A stretch of 64,000 nt of DNA from Lolium rigidum (taxonomy: Eukaryota > Streptophyta > Magnoliopsida > Poales > Poaceae): contig NC_061509.1 in assembly GCF_022539505.1 (NCBI RefSeq), forward strand, positions 206,105,254-206,169,253, written 5' to 3'. A program made the translations under genes and the position numbers. Under the pieces are notes generated by a model, which made no database searches, was not told where the DNA came from, and was given only the letters and a program-made list of their open reading frames with translations. Shown here one piece after another: positions 1-11,400 of this stretch. Positions within the stretch are counted from its first letter, which is position 1. Each line of letters begins with the position of its first letter.

Positions 1-1301
1 CGAGAAACCTTCCAGAGCCGCCGCCATCGCGAAGCCAAGATCTGGGGGACGAGGAGTCTCCGTTCCGGCACGCCGCCGAGACGGGGAAGTGCCCCCGGAA
101 GGCTCCTCCATCGACACCACCGCCATCTCCATCAACGCTCGCTGTCTCCCATGAGGAGGGAGTAGTTCTCCATCGAGGCTCGGGGCTGTACCGGTAGCTA
201 TGTGGTTCATCTCTCTCCTATGTACTTCAATACAATAATCTCATGAGCTGCCTTACATGATTGAGATTCATATGATGATGCTTGTAATCTAGATGTCGTT
301 ATGCTAGTCAAGTGAATTTTACTTATGTGATCTCCGGAGACTCCTTGTCCCACGTGTGTAAAGGTGACGAGTGTGTGCACCGTGTGGGTCTCTTAGGCTA
401 TATTTCACATAATACTTATTCACTGTTATGAATGGCATAGTGAAGTGCTTATTTATATCCCTTTATGATTGCAATGTGTTTTGTATCACAATTTATCCAT
501 GTGCTACTCTAGTGATGTTATTAAAGTAGTTTATTCCTCCCTGCACGGTGTAATGGTGACGGTGTGTGCATCCGTGTTAGTACTTGGCGTAGGCTATGAT
601 TATGATCTCTTGTAGATTATGAAGTTAACTATTGCTATGATGGTATTGATGTGATCTATTCCTCCTACATAGTGTGAAGGTGACAGTGTGCATGCTATGT
701 TAGTACTTGGTTTAGTGGTGTTGATCTGTCATGCACTCTAAGGTTATTTAAATATGAACATTGAATATTGTGGAGCTTGTTAACTCCGGCATTGAGGGTT
801 CGTGTAATCCTACGCAATTAGTGGTGTTCATCATCCAACAAGAGAGTGTAGAGTATGCATTTATCTATTCTGTTATGTGATCAATGTTGAGAGTGTCCAC
901 TAGTGAAAGTATGATCCCTAGGCCTTGTTCCTAAATATCGCTATCGCTGCTTGTTTATTGTTTTACTTGCGTTACTACTGCTGCGTTACTACTGCTTGTT
1001 TACTTGCTGGGCAAAGCACTTTTCACGGTGCCGTTGCCACTGCTCATACTTATTTATACCACCTCGTATTTCACTATCTCTTCGCCGAACTAGTGCACCT
1101 ATTAGGTGTGTTGGGGACACAAGAGACTTCTTGCTTTGTGGTTGCAGGGTTGCATGAGAGGGATATCTTTGACCTCTTCCTCCCCGAGTTCGATAAACCT
1201 TGGGTGATCCACTTAAGGGAAACTTGCTGCTCGTTCTACAAACCTCTCGCTCTTGGAGGCCCAACACTTGTCTACAAGAATAGAAGCACCCGTAGACATC
1301 A
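1..1301 (+). mobile_element. 3' part of 5' LTR, Sabrina-like element A
   Basis: This stretch aligns by eye with the 3' nine-tenths of the LTRs at 45809-47244 and 52688-54119. Shared landmarks are the GC-rich leader with the CCGGGACGGGGAA-type block, the repeated 'cctcctgcacggtgtaatgg' segment and the terminal GTAGACATCA. The start of the LTR lies outside the window. The LTR end is set at ATCA, eleven bases before a tRNA-Asp-type primer site. It belongs to the same pol-less family as element B but is a different copy. Open frames inside it (925-1368, 951-1157) are not thought to be genes. Confidence 0.8.
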
Positions 1302-1311
1302 AGCTATTTTC

Positions 1312-1330
1312 TCGGCGCCGTTGCCGGGGA
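1312..1330 (+). other. Degenerate primer-binding site (tRNA-Asp type) of element A
   Basis: The sequence differs from TGGCGCCGTTGCCGGGGA, the complement of the plant tRNA-Asp 3' end, by an extra base near its start (TCGGCGCCG). The intact version is at 47255-47272 in element B. tRNA-Asp priming is typical of Athila-type gypsy elements. The damage suggests this copy could not be primed normally. Confidence 0.7.
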
Positions 1331-1465
1331 GGAAAGGTAAAAGGCTCTCATACTCCGGTCCCAGGTAAAGTACTTTTCTGGCACCGTTGTGTGTGTGCTC
1401 GAAGCTATTTCCTTTAGATCCTGCAATTGCATCTTGTTGTTTCTTGTTTACACTAGTTTGGCATA

Positions 1466-2191
1466 ATGGACAACAATGAGCTTCTTATTCTATTTCCTGA
1501 TTTAAGACATGGATGGTTTGATGCGAAAATTAAAAAACCCATGGAACATATTAGTATGAACACTTTGAATACCATTGTTGCTAATGATATAGAAATTTCT
1601 AAGCTTGGGGAAGCTGGTTCTAATGAGCATGATCTTTTTAGTCCTCCAAGCATTGAGGAGAAAATTTACTTTGATGATACTTTGCCTCCTATTTATGATG
1701 ATTATAATGATAGTAGTCTTTTAGTACCGCCTTTTATGGAGGATAAATTTGATTATGATTACAATATGCCTCCTATATTTGATGATGAGAATAATAATGA
1801 TAGCTACTTTGTTGAATTTTCTCCCACTACAACTAATAAAAATTATCATGCCTATGTGGAGAGTAATAATTTTATGCATGAGACTCATGATAAGAATGCT
1901 TTATGTGATAGTTATATTGTTGAGTTTGCTCATGTTGCTACTGAAAGTTATTATGAGAGAGGAAAATATGGTTGTAGAAATTTTCATGTTACTAAAACAC
2001 CTCTCTATATGCTGAAATTTTTGAAGTTACACTTGTTTTATCTTTCTATGCTTGTTGCATTATGCTTCATGAATTTGTTTATTTACAAGATTCCTTTTCA
2101 TAGGAAGTGGGTTAGGCTTAAATTTGTTTTGAATTTGCTTCTTGATGCTCTCTTTTGCTTCAACTACTATTTCTTGCGAGTGCATCATTAA
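1466..2191 (+). CDS. Gag-derived 241-aa ORF with hydrophobic tail (element A)
   Basis: This intact frame of 241 codons starts MDNNELL, the same start as the gag of element B at 47410. After about 30 residues it leaves the capsid-type gag sequence and runs through an acidic Asp/Asn-rich region. It ends in a hydrophobic tail (about residues 180-241) with two possible membrane segments, finishing FLRVHH. The tail matches the end of the 49574-50113 frame in element B. Compared with B, about 2 kb between the gag start and the tail is missing, yet the frame stays open, so A is an internal-deletion derivative. The function of the tail is unknown. It could be env-like or a structural Gag extension; neither is shown. 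Confidence 0.55.
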   Translation: MDNNELLILFPDLRHGWFDAKIKKPMEHISMNTLNTIVANDIEISKLGEAGSNEHDLFSPPSIEEKIYFDDTLPPIYDDYNDSSLLVPPFMEDKFDYDYNMPPIFDDENNNDSYFVEFSPTTTNKNYHAYVESNNFMHETHDKNALCDSYIVEFAHVATESYYERGKYGCRNFHVTKTPLYMLKFLKLHLFYLSMLVALCFMNLFIYKIPFHRKWVRLKFVLNLLLDALFCFNYYFLRVHH

Positions 2192-3900
2192 AACTGCTGA
2201 GCCCATCTTAATGGCTATAAAGAAAGCACTTCTTGGGAGATAACCCATGTGTTTATTTTACTACAGTAATTTTGTTTTTTATTTTGAGTCTTGGAAGTTG
2301 TTACTACTGTAGCAACCTCTCCTTATCTTAGTTTTATTGCATTGTTGTGCCAAGTAAAGTCGTTGATAATAAGGTTCATACTAGATTTGGATTACTCGCG
2401 CAGTAACATGATTTCTTTTTCTGTCACGAATTTCGACCTGCCTCTCTGTAGGTAGCTCAGAAAAATATGCCAATTTACGTGCGTGATCCTCAGATATGTA
2501 CGCAACTTTCATTCAATTTGGGCATTTTCATTTGAGCAAGTCTGGTGCCTCGATAAAATCCATCTTTACGGACTGTTCTGTTTTAACAGATTCTGTCTTT
2601 TATTTCGCATTGCCTTTTTTGCTATGGTGGATGAATTTCTTTGTTCCATTAATGTCCACTAGCTTTATGCAATGTCCAGAAGTGTTAAGAATGATTATGT
2701 CACCTCTGAACATGTTAATTTTTATTGTGCACTAACCCTCTAATGAGTTGTTTCGAGTTTGGTGTGGAGGAAGTTTTCAAGGATCAAGAGAGGGAAATGA
2801 TGCAATATGATCAAGGAGAGTGAAAGCTCTAAGCTTGGGGATGCCCCGGTGGTTCACCCCTGCATATTCTAAGAATACTCAAGCATCTAAGCTTGGGGAT
2901 GCCCAATGCATCCCCTTCTTCATCGACAACATTATCAGGTTCCTCCCCTGAAACTATATTTTTATTCGGTCACATCTTATGTACTTTACTTGGAGCGTCT
3001 GTGTGCTTTTGTTTTTGTTTTTGTTTGAATAAATGCTTGTGTGGGAGAGAGACACGCTCCGCTGGTTCATATGAACACATGTGTTCTTAGCTTTTATTTT
3101 TCATGGCGAAGGTTGAAACTGCTTCGTTAATTGTTATATGGTTGGAAACGGAAAATGCTACATGTAGTAATTGGTAAAATGTCTTGAATAATGTGATACT
3201 TGGCAATTGTTGTGCTCATGTTTAATCTCTTGCATCATATACTTTGCACCCATTAATGAAGAAACACCTAGAGCTTGCTAAAATTTGGTTTGCATATTTG
3301 GTCTCTCTAAAGTCTAGATAATTTCTAGTATTGAGTTTTGAACAACAAGGAAGACGGTGTAGAGTCTTATAATGTTTACAATATGTCTTTTATGTGAGTT
3401 TTGCTGCACCGGTTCATCCTTGTGTTTGTTTCAAATAACTTTGCTAGCCTAAACCTTGTATCGAGAGGGAATACTTCATGCATCCAAAATCCTTGAGCCA
3501 ACCAATATGCCATTTGTGTCCACCATACCTACCTACTACATGGTATTTCTCCGCCATTCCAAAGTAAATTGCTTGAGTGCTACCTTTAAAATTCCATCAT
3601 TCGCCTTTGCAATATATAGCTCATGGGACAAATAGCTTAAAAACTATTGTGGTATTGAATATGTACTTATGCACTTTATCTCTTATTAAGTTGCTTGTTG
3701 TGCGATAACCATGTTTCTGGCGACGCCATCAACTATTCTTTGTTGAATATCATGTGAGTTGCTATGCATGTCCGTCTTGTCTGAAGTAAGAGAGATCTAC
3801 CTCCTTAATGGTTGGAGCATGCATACTGTTAGAGAAGAACATTGGGCCGCTAACTAAAGCCATGAATCATGGTGGAAGTTTCGAGTTTTGGACATATATC
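2192..3900 (+). mobile_element. 3' internal noncoding region of element A, cut by gap
   Basis: The region is colinear with 50114 to about 51815 of element B, from the 'ctgctgagcccatctta' block to 'ttggacatatatc' just before the gap. It carries no supported gene. Two exact copies of the polypurine-tract 16-mer ctaagcttggggatgc lie at 2829-2844 and 2887-2902. Short open frames at 2496-2735 and 2893-3090 are not conserved as proteins. The remaining 3' internal part and the 3' LTR are lost in the gap. Confidence 0.8.
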
Positions 3901-4000
3901 NNNNNNNNNNNNNNNNNNNNNNNNNNNNNNNNNNNNNNNNNNNNNNNNNNNNNNNNNNNNNNNNNNNNNNNNNNNNNNNNNNNNNNNNNNNNNNNNNNNN
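3901..4000. other. Assembly gap of 100 N
   Basis: Exactly 100 N residues, the usual placeholder for a gap of unknown size. The sequence before it is element A (Athila type); the sequence after it is a chromovirus gag. The two sides therefore need not be neighbours at short range. Confidence 0.98.
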
Positions 4001-5012
4001 ACTTCCTCCAATACATGCAAATGTTGGAGGAAAGGCAACGTATAACATTGGAGCAGCAGAACAAGTTCTTCCAGGAGCTGCTGCAACAGAACAGGGTGGA
4101 GAGACCCGAGAACCAGGGAGTCACTTTGTCTGACTTCCAGAACACTAAGCCTATATCCTTCGCATACGCGCCCGAACCAATGGACGCGGAGGATTGGTTG
4201 ATGGACACTGAGCGAAAGCTCAATACTGTTGGATGCAACGACCTGGAGAAGGTCAGATATGCAACACACTTGTTGTGTGGACCTGCCGCATCATGGTGGG
4301 ATAATATAGTAGCCGTATATCCGGCTGAGAAGGTATTTACCTGGGAAGAATTCAAAAGGAAGTTCGGGGAATCCAATGTCCACGAGAGCATAGTGGAGCC
4401 CGAAGCGTCGAGAATTTGAAAGTCTCGAGCGAGAAGGATAAAGCTATCACGACTTATGTCGGGGAGTTTTCGAAGTTGTCTCGGTATGCGGTTGAGGAGG
4501 TCAACACCGAGGACAAGAAGAAGAAGAGGTTCTTGCGGGGGTTAAGTCCCCGAGTTCAAGGTTCAGCTCGGGATGATGAGAGCGGCGAGTTCCAAGAGTT
4601 GGTGGATGCAACCATCACTCTTGAAGATGACTTCAAGCAACTGCAGGATGAGAAGAGGAAGAAGGCCAAGTTTGAGCCTAAGAGATTTGTCAGCAACAAA
4701 CCCAGTACCAGCTTGAGTTTCAAGCCAAGGTACAACAACAACAACTACTACAGCAACTACTACAATAGCAGGAGGAACCAAGCGTTTCAGACTGCAAATC
4801 AAATAGTTTGCCGAAGCTGTGGACTCCCAGGACATTTTTCTAAGGATTGCAAGAAGACAAAGATAATATGCTTTGGTTGTCGCCAGGAGGGGCACATGTT
4901 AAAGGACTGCCCCAAGAGAAATACTGGAGGAGGTCGGTCGGGGAGGAGGTGGAAGCCGGGGAGGAAACACCGGAGGGAAGCTGGAAGAACAAGAAACTCT
5001 TCGGCAAGTTAA
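4001..5012 (+). pseudogene. Chromovirus gag, 5'-truncated and frameshifted (element C)
   Basis: The translation shows a Ty3/gypsy capsid (retrotrans_gag) core around 4180-4400 (AEDWL, ATHLLCGPAASWW, TWEEFKRKF). A frameshift occurs near 4410, then the frame continues at 4416-5012 with FLRGLSPRVQ and two CCHC zinc knuckles: CRSCGLPGHFSKDC at about 4809-4850 and CFGCRQEGHMLKDC at about 4869-4910. A second frameshift after the knuckles moves into the protease frame. The gag start is lost in the gap. The product would be a nucleocapsid-capsid polyprotein for particle assembly. This copy cannot make it intact. Confidence 0.85.
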
Positions 5013-5641
5013 GCTGCACCGGCTTGGAGGAGGTGGTTAACTCCGATCAAGCGGTGATAGGTACGCTCCGGATACTTACTCATCCTGGCAAAGTACTTTT
5101 CGATACTGGTGCAACTACATCATTCATTTCTCAGCAATTCATCATCAAACATGGGATTAGTTGCACTAAGTTAGATAAACCCATAACCATACTTTCCGCG
5201 GGGGGGGGGGGGGGAATGATAGTAGTAAACCATACCAAACAAGGACAAGTCATTATGATCAATAAATGCGCATTCGACGCAGACCTGTTCATTTTACCGA
5301 TGAAGGATATTGATGTCATTCTTGGTATGAACTGGTTAGAACCTAACGGAGCATTGATCGACTGTGTGAACAAGACTGTGTCTTTGAAAAGCCCCGATGG
5401 AAGTAGAATGATCTACCAAGGAGACAAGCATACACAAATTGAAGTAGAGCTACAATTGAATAGTATGAAGGAAGTGAAGTTGGAAGACATACCTGTAGTA
5501 AATGAATTCCAAGATGTGTTTCCAAAGGAATTACCTGGAATGCCACCAGATAGGGAGATAGAATTTACTATCGACCTAATTCCAGGCACAACTCCGATTG
5601 CTAAAGCACCATACAAGATGGCTCGAGGAGCAATTGGATGA
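4930..5641 (+). pseudogene. Pol protease and start of RT (element C)
   Basis: The frame within 4847-5641 contains the aspartic-protease active site FDTGATTSF (about 5099-5125) and the flap/C-terminal landmark VILGMNWL. It is followed by the linker into reverse transcriptase (FPKELPGMPPDREIEF). A run of 15 G at 5200-5214 lies in the protease coding region. The frame is lost near 5630, where the RT frame starting at 5598 takes over, indicating a small deletion. The protease would mature Gag-Pol. This copy is broken. Confidence 0.82.
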
Positions 5642-6750
5642 CTTGGAACAAAAAGGATTCATACAGGAGAGTATCTCACCATGGGGATCACCAGTTATCT
5701 TCGTGGATAAAAGAGATGGAGGTAGAAGGATGTGCGGAGACTACAGGAATTTGAACAATGTTACTATCAAAAACAAGTACCCACTTCCTAGAATACAAGA
5801 TCTATTTGATCAAGCTAGAGCGCGCGGAGTATTTTCCAAAATTGATCTAAGGTCCGGTTATCATCAGATAAAGATCAAGAAGGAAGACGTTCCGAAAACA
5901 GCCTTTGTCTCAAGGTACGGACATCATGAATATCTTGTAGTACCTTTTGGACTAACCAATGCCCCAGCAATTTTCATGAATCTTATGAATAAGATCTCCA
6001 TGCCATATCTAGACAAGTTTGTCATCGTATTCATCGATGATATCTTGATATACTCCAAGGATAAAGCTGAACATGCTGAACATCTGAGGTTAGTACTGCA
6101 AACACTCAGGGAACACCAACTCTATGCTAAGTTCGGCAAGTGTGAATTTTGGCTAGATCAAGTAGAATTTCTTGGTCATGTCATTAGCAAGGACGGAATA
6201 GCTGTTAACCCGAGCAAGGTAGCATCAGTTTTAGACTGGAAAGCACCCAAGACTGTCAAGGAAATCTAAGGATTCCTAGGGATGGCAGGATACTACCGGA
6301 GATTCATTGAAGGCTTCTCGAAGATAGCAGGACCAATGACCAAACTATTAAGGAAGAACACACCATTCGTGTGGTCGGAGGAGTGTGAGAAGAGTTTTCA
6401 AACTCTAAAAGAGAAACTCACCACGGCACCGGTACTAGCGGTTCCGAGAAATTGGCAAGGATTACACCGTGTACTTGTGACGCATCCAAACATGGATTGG
6501 GTTGCGTACTCATGCAGGATCGGAAAGTGATATCATATGGATCAAGGCAACTCGAGACCTCATGAAGTGAACTATCCAACACATGATTTAGAGCTAGCGG
6601 CGGTTGTATTTGCACTTAAAACATGGAGACATTTTCTCTATGGAGCCAAGTGTGAGCTCTATACGGATCATAAGAGTCTCAAATATTTCTTCACTCGAAG
6701 GAACTCAATATGAGGCGAGAAAAGATGGCTTGAACTAATCAAGGATTATG
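5598..6750 (+). pseudogene. Pol reverse transcriptase and RNase H (element C)
   Basis: The frame 5598-6269 shows the RT blocks in order: [43 protein letters not shown], the catalytic FIDDIL (about 6030) and a FLGHVIS thumb motif. An in-frame TAA at 6267-6269 interrupts it. The connection domain resumes at 6282 (GYYRRFIEGFSKIA). RNase H motifs ([23 protein letters not shown]) follow in a shifted frame with further stops up to about 6720. The activity would be first- and second-strand cDNA synthesis with RNA-template removal. At least one stop and two frameshifts rule out function. Confidence 0.85.
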
Positions 6751-6752
6751 AT

Positions 6753-8410
6753 TTGACCATCAATTATACTCCGAGAAAGGCTAATGTTGTAGCAGATGCC
6801 TTGAGTAGGAAGAGCACTGGTGGAGTTGAACAAGAATTATCACCGGAGTTGAGGAAGGAAATAAGCCAAGCCCAAATACAACTTTGGGAGAAAGAAGCGC
6901 ATGAAGGACTATCGGCTTTACAAGTAGCTGATGAGCTAAATGTTAACTTAAAGAATGAGATAATGATGGGTCAATTGGACGATCCATTCATCGTGGAGGA
7001 GATGAGAAGGATTGATGAAGGTAGACCATCAGAATTTCACCGAGGAGAATCAGGATCCCTTTGGTTTCAGAAAGAATTTGCGTTCCGGATATTGCTTGAG
7101 ATCAAGGAAGTAATACTCCGGGAAGCTCATCAAACACCATACTCTATACATCCGGGAAGTACAAAGATGTATATGGATCTCAAGGAACTATTACGGTGGA
7201 ATAATATGAAGAGAGAGATAGCACAATACGTGGCAGAATGCCATACCTGCCAAAGAGTAAAGGCTGAACATCAAAGTCCGGCAGGAAAGTTACAACCTTT
7301 ACCAATCCTAGAGTGGAAATGGGAGGAGATAGGAGTGGATTTCATCACCGGACTACCCATGACGAATAAAAAGAAGGACATGATATGGGTAATCGTGGAC
7401 CGGTTGATGAAAAGCGCACACTTCTTAGCGGTAAACCAACAGGATAAAGGAGAAAAACTCATTGATCTTTATATCAAAGAGATCGTGAGCAAACATGGAG
7501 TGCCCAAGAAGATCGTATCAGATCGAGGATCCGTATTCACATCAGCATTTTGGAAGCAACTACATGAAGCTTTAGGATCCAAGTTAGATTATAGTACCGC
7601 CTATCATCCACAGACAGGTGGACAAACAGAGAGAACTAACCAGATCCTAGAGGATATGCTTAGGGCTTGTGCCCTAGACTTCGGAGGATCATGGGAGGAG
7701 CACTTGCCACTAGCGGAGTTCTCATACAACAATAGCTATCAAAGCAGCGTCAAGATGGCACCGTTCGAAGCTACGTACGGAAGGAAGTGTAGATCACCCA
7801 TATCTTTGGTACGAAGGCTGGAGCAAGCAAAGAGTTTAATCCTGATTATGTCAAGGAAAAGCAACAAATCATTGACATTATAAGAGATAGGTTGAAGATA
7901 GCCCAAAGTCGGCAAAAGAGTTATGCCGATCAGAAGAGAAGGACATGGGAGCCACAAGTTGGAGACATGGTATATCTCAAGGTGAGTCCGATGAAAGGTC
8001 TTCAGAGATTTGGAGTAAAAGGGAAGTTGAGCCCTAGATACATCGGACCTTTCAAGATTTTGAGTCAGAACCGAGGGTTAGCCTTTGAGTTGGAGCTACC
8101 GGGGAGGTTATCCCAAGTTCACAACATATTCCATGTGTCGCAACTCAGAAAGTGTTTAAAGACCCCAGATGAGCCAGTATCACATGACGAGCTCGAGTTA
8201 CAGCCGGACTTGACTTATATCGAGAAGCCAGCAAAGATTCTCGAGGAGAACTGGAAACAACTCAGGAATCGAGCCATAAAATACTGCAAGATACAATGGA
8301 AGCATCACCCCGAGAGGGAAGCCACCGGGGAAAAGGAGGAAGACCCGAGGAAAACATACCCGAACTCTTCGGGTATTACAACCACAACTTCGGGACGAAG
8401 TTTTCTTTAA
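6753..8410 (+). pseudogene. Pol integrase with chromodomain-like tail (element C)
   Basis: The frame 6753-7883 starts in the RNase H/integrase linker (ADALSRK). It contains the HHCC zinc finger (H...H...CHTCQR, about 7126-7258) and the catalytic core D (VDFITGLP), D (VSDRGSVF) and E (GGQTERTNQ), the DDE triad. A frameshift near 7880 leads to 7892-8410, the C-terminal domain (VGDMVYLKVSPMKG) and a chromodomain-like end (KILEENWK...KIQWKHHPEREAT). That tail marks the chromovirus (Tekay/Del-like) clade. Chromodomains are thought to guide integration to modified chromatin. The frame ends 10 bases before the 3' LTR. Confidence 0.85.
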
Positions 8411-8420
8411 GGGGAAAGGC
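8409..8420 (+). other. Polypurine tract of element C
   Basis: The purine-rich aaggggaaagg followed by c lies directly before the LTR start TGTAATATCC at 8421. It is the plus-strand primer site. The equivalent site of element D is at 63162-63175 on the other strand. Confidence 0.85.
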
Positions 8421-11400
8421 TGTAATATCCTAGGTTTAGAGACGATCGAGGGTAGATTTTATAAAGGGATGTGCATTGCATCGTAAATTCAGGGAAATTT
8501 CGCGCTTTTAAAACAAAACTGCATGGAAGGGGGACAGGTTTCTCTCTCGACACCTTACAGGGTTAGGGTTTCGAGAGTGCGACAAACTTGTTCCTACTCA
8601 ACTAAATTAGGGTTTTGAAGAAGAGAGAAGAGATATTGCATTACAAACTTAAGTTGCATGATTCTTTTCAAATTTAAGTTGCATGATTGAATTCAACTCC
8701 AAAGTTGAATTTGAATTTCAAAATTCAAACATTAAATAAATAACCATAATTCAATTATGAGAAAATTCAATAAGTAAATTATAAATAATAAACAATGTTG
8801 TACAAGTCTTATATTATATAAAGCTCATAAGGAAAATTGGAGCTTTATTGATATTCACACAAAATACAATGTCAATTACAATATCCAGAATTGAGATATA
8901 AATTTACAACACATTACAAGAATTGGAGAAATAGAAAATTAAAAGAAAAAGAAAAGAAAATTACAAAGTAGATGATCTATCCTAAATTCTATAAGATGAG
9001 TTGATCTTCATCTTGATCATTCGAAAGTTCCCTGCACACAAACACAACAAATAGAGATTATGCCAAGTGGTAAAACCACTTGGCAGGTTAGAAGAAAATT
9101 GGAATTGAAGGGATATAACAGCTCTGCCGAGTTGATCAGCTCAAGGACAAGTTCATGCCAGATACCATGTATCTGGTATACACACACACACATGCATCAC
9201 ACAAGGACTGCTGCATGTGTAACAACACACAAGGCCAGGGAGAGTCACCAAAACAGCCAGGCAGTGCTGTCGACCAGGAGAGCTTGCAGAGGATCATTTA
9301 TAAACTTTTCAGAGCCAAACCCTAGCTCATTCATCGACAACAGCTTCACTGGGTAAGTTACCAAGAACACAAGAACACAAGAACACAAGAACAACTACTG
9401 CTGTTCAATCTATTCCACAGTCACCAGAAACAATCCAAGCATCAAGCTTACAAGGAGGAGCAGGGCAAGCCAAGAAATCAACCAGCAGCCGAACCTCTAC
9501 ACCAACACCCATTTCTAGGAGCTGGAGTGAGGTATACCAATAAATCATGAGAAAGCAAGGTTTTGCTCATAGAAATCCATCATATGCACAAGTCACAGAA
9601 GCAAAGTGGGTAGAAACCCTATATGTGAGTCATCATATGGCTACTAGCCAAATTGGTGCAAGTAAACAAGAGGAAAACCAATAGGAAGGCACCCTGGGAA
9701 CATTGGCTATGCCAAACTAGTGGTATAATCAAAGACATCCAACAAGGGATAATCCTATCTAGCTAGCCAGATTCACTTAGCACCTATGGCCACTACACCA
9801 TCAGACAGATAGACTATCAAGTGTCTATTCATGTTTGTCAACATCAAAAGCATCTGGCAACCAAATATGGTCAGGCCAGAGAGCAATTGTCCATACACAT
9901 CAAGCCAACAAGGGGTGGGAGCTTCCTGAACAGCAAGAGTTGCTGTTGAGGCAACCTCTACCACTTAAGCAATCAAACCACCAAGCCAGCACATATATCA
10001 TTACCCAGAAGGGTTCAAATGGAGCTAGGGTCCCCAATAAATGATTGGCATCCCTCTAGCTCTACTAAATCCACTCATATGATTATCACTGCAAAGCAGT
10101 TCACATCATTTATCTATTTAATGAATCAAAACTACACAGATAAATGAAACAGAGAAGTAAACCATGCACCAGGCCTTGCAGATGATCCACTGGATCATTG
10201 CAGACAGTAGCAGAGGCTTGAGCAAACCCAAATGTATACCAGCACAAGCCAGTGTGTTACACAGACACAAGGAGAGCACCAGCTAGACACAAGCATGGAA
10301 CAGCAGCCATTCACCAAGCAAGCCGATGATCATAAGATCATCGGGGCTTGACGAGCATGCTAGAGCCAAGCCTAGCACCAACACATTAACCATATAAATT
10401 AAATAGCCACAGAACAGGAACAATGGCATGGCAGACAACCAAGTTTATGATATATAATTGTATGCAGAAGCACACTAACAAAGGATAGAGCTGTCTAGTC
10501 AACAATCATGCCCAATAGATTATTCTCAGGAATTACAACTAAATAAGCATCACGCTGAGGCACTGGCACTTGCTTACTACAAGGATCATGCATCATGATC
10601 AAGCCAGGGCCAGGATTATGCACACACAGTATGTCCAAGTGGCAGTAGCAATAGCAGGAGCGAGCCAGTAAGCCATGAGCAATTACAGGAGGGCCACAAC
10701 ACGAGATCAACATGAACAGAAGTAGCTAGGAAGCACAGAAACTATACACAGCAGTAGCACAAGCACAGGCATGGTCTTAGAAACAATGGCCATGGCCAGA
10801 AGAGCACAGCAGCAGCACACAGCATAGCAGCATAGGCACAGCAGCAGCATACTCATAGTAGAGCAGGCCAGGAGAAGAAGGAGCAGAGTGAGAGAAATAG
10901 GAGGAGGCGTGGAGCACTCACTGGTGAAGTGGGCCGGCGAACACGGCCGTGGCGGCCACAGCGGCACACGCCGGGCGAACGGCGGCGCCAGCCAAGCCAG
11001 GCCGCGGCAGAGCCGCAGCTCCAGCACCACCTCGGCGAGGCTCGCGGTGGCGTCATGGCGCCAGAGGCACCAGGAAGAAGACCCACGGCATCTCCAGCAC
11101 ACGGCGGTGGCGAACGCCGAGAGCCAGGTGCACTGGAGAGTCGAGGGCGAGCGAACGAGGACGCGAGCGTCAGATCGACGCGGACCACCGTGTCCGTCGT
11201 CGAGAGGCGGTTCATATCCACTTGATCTCGTCGGCGGCGACGGCCGGAGTAGGCCGGAGTAATTCGGCGAAGGGGGCGGCGACGCGAGGATCGCCAGAGC
11301 TCGAAGGGGCTAGGGTTCGCGAGCGCGTGGGGAAGAAGGGGTCGGTGCGACCGACCGAGCCCAAGTGTGGCTCGGGTTAGGGTTAACCGCTGGGCCACCC

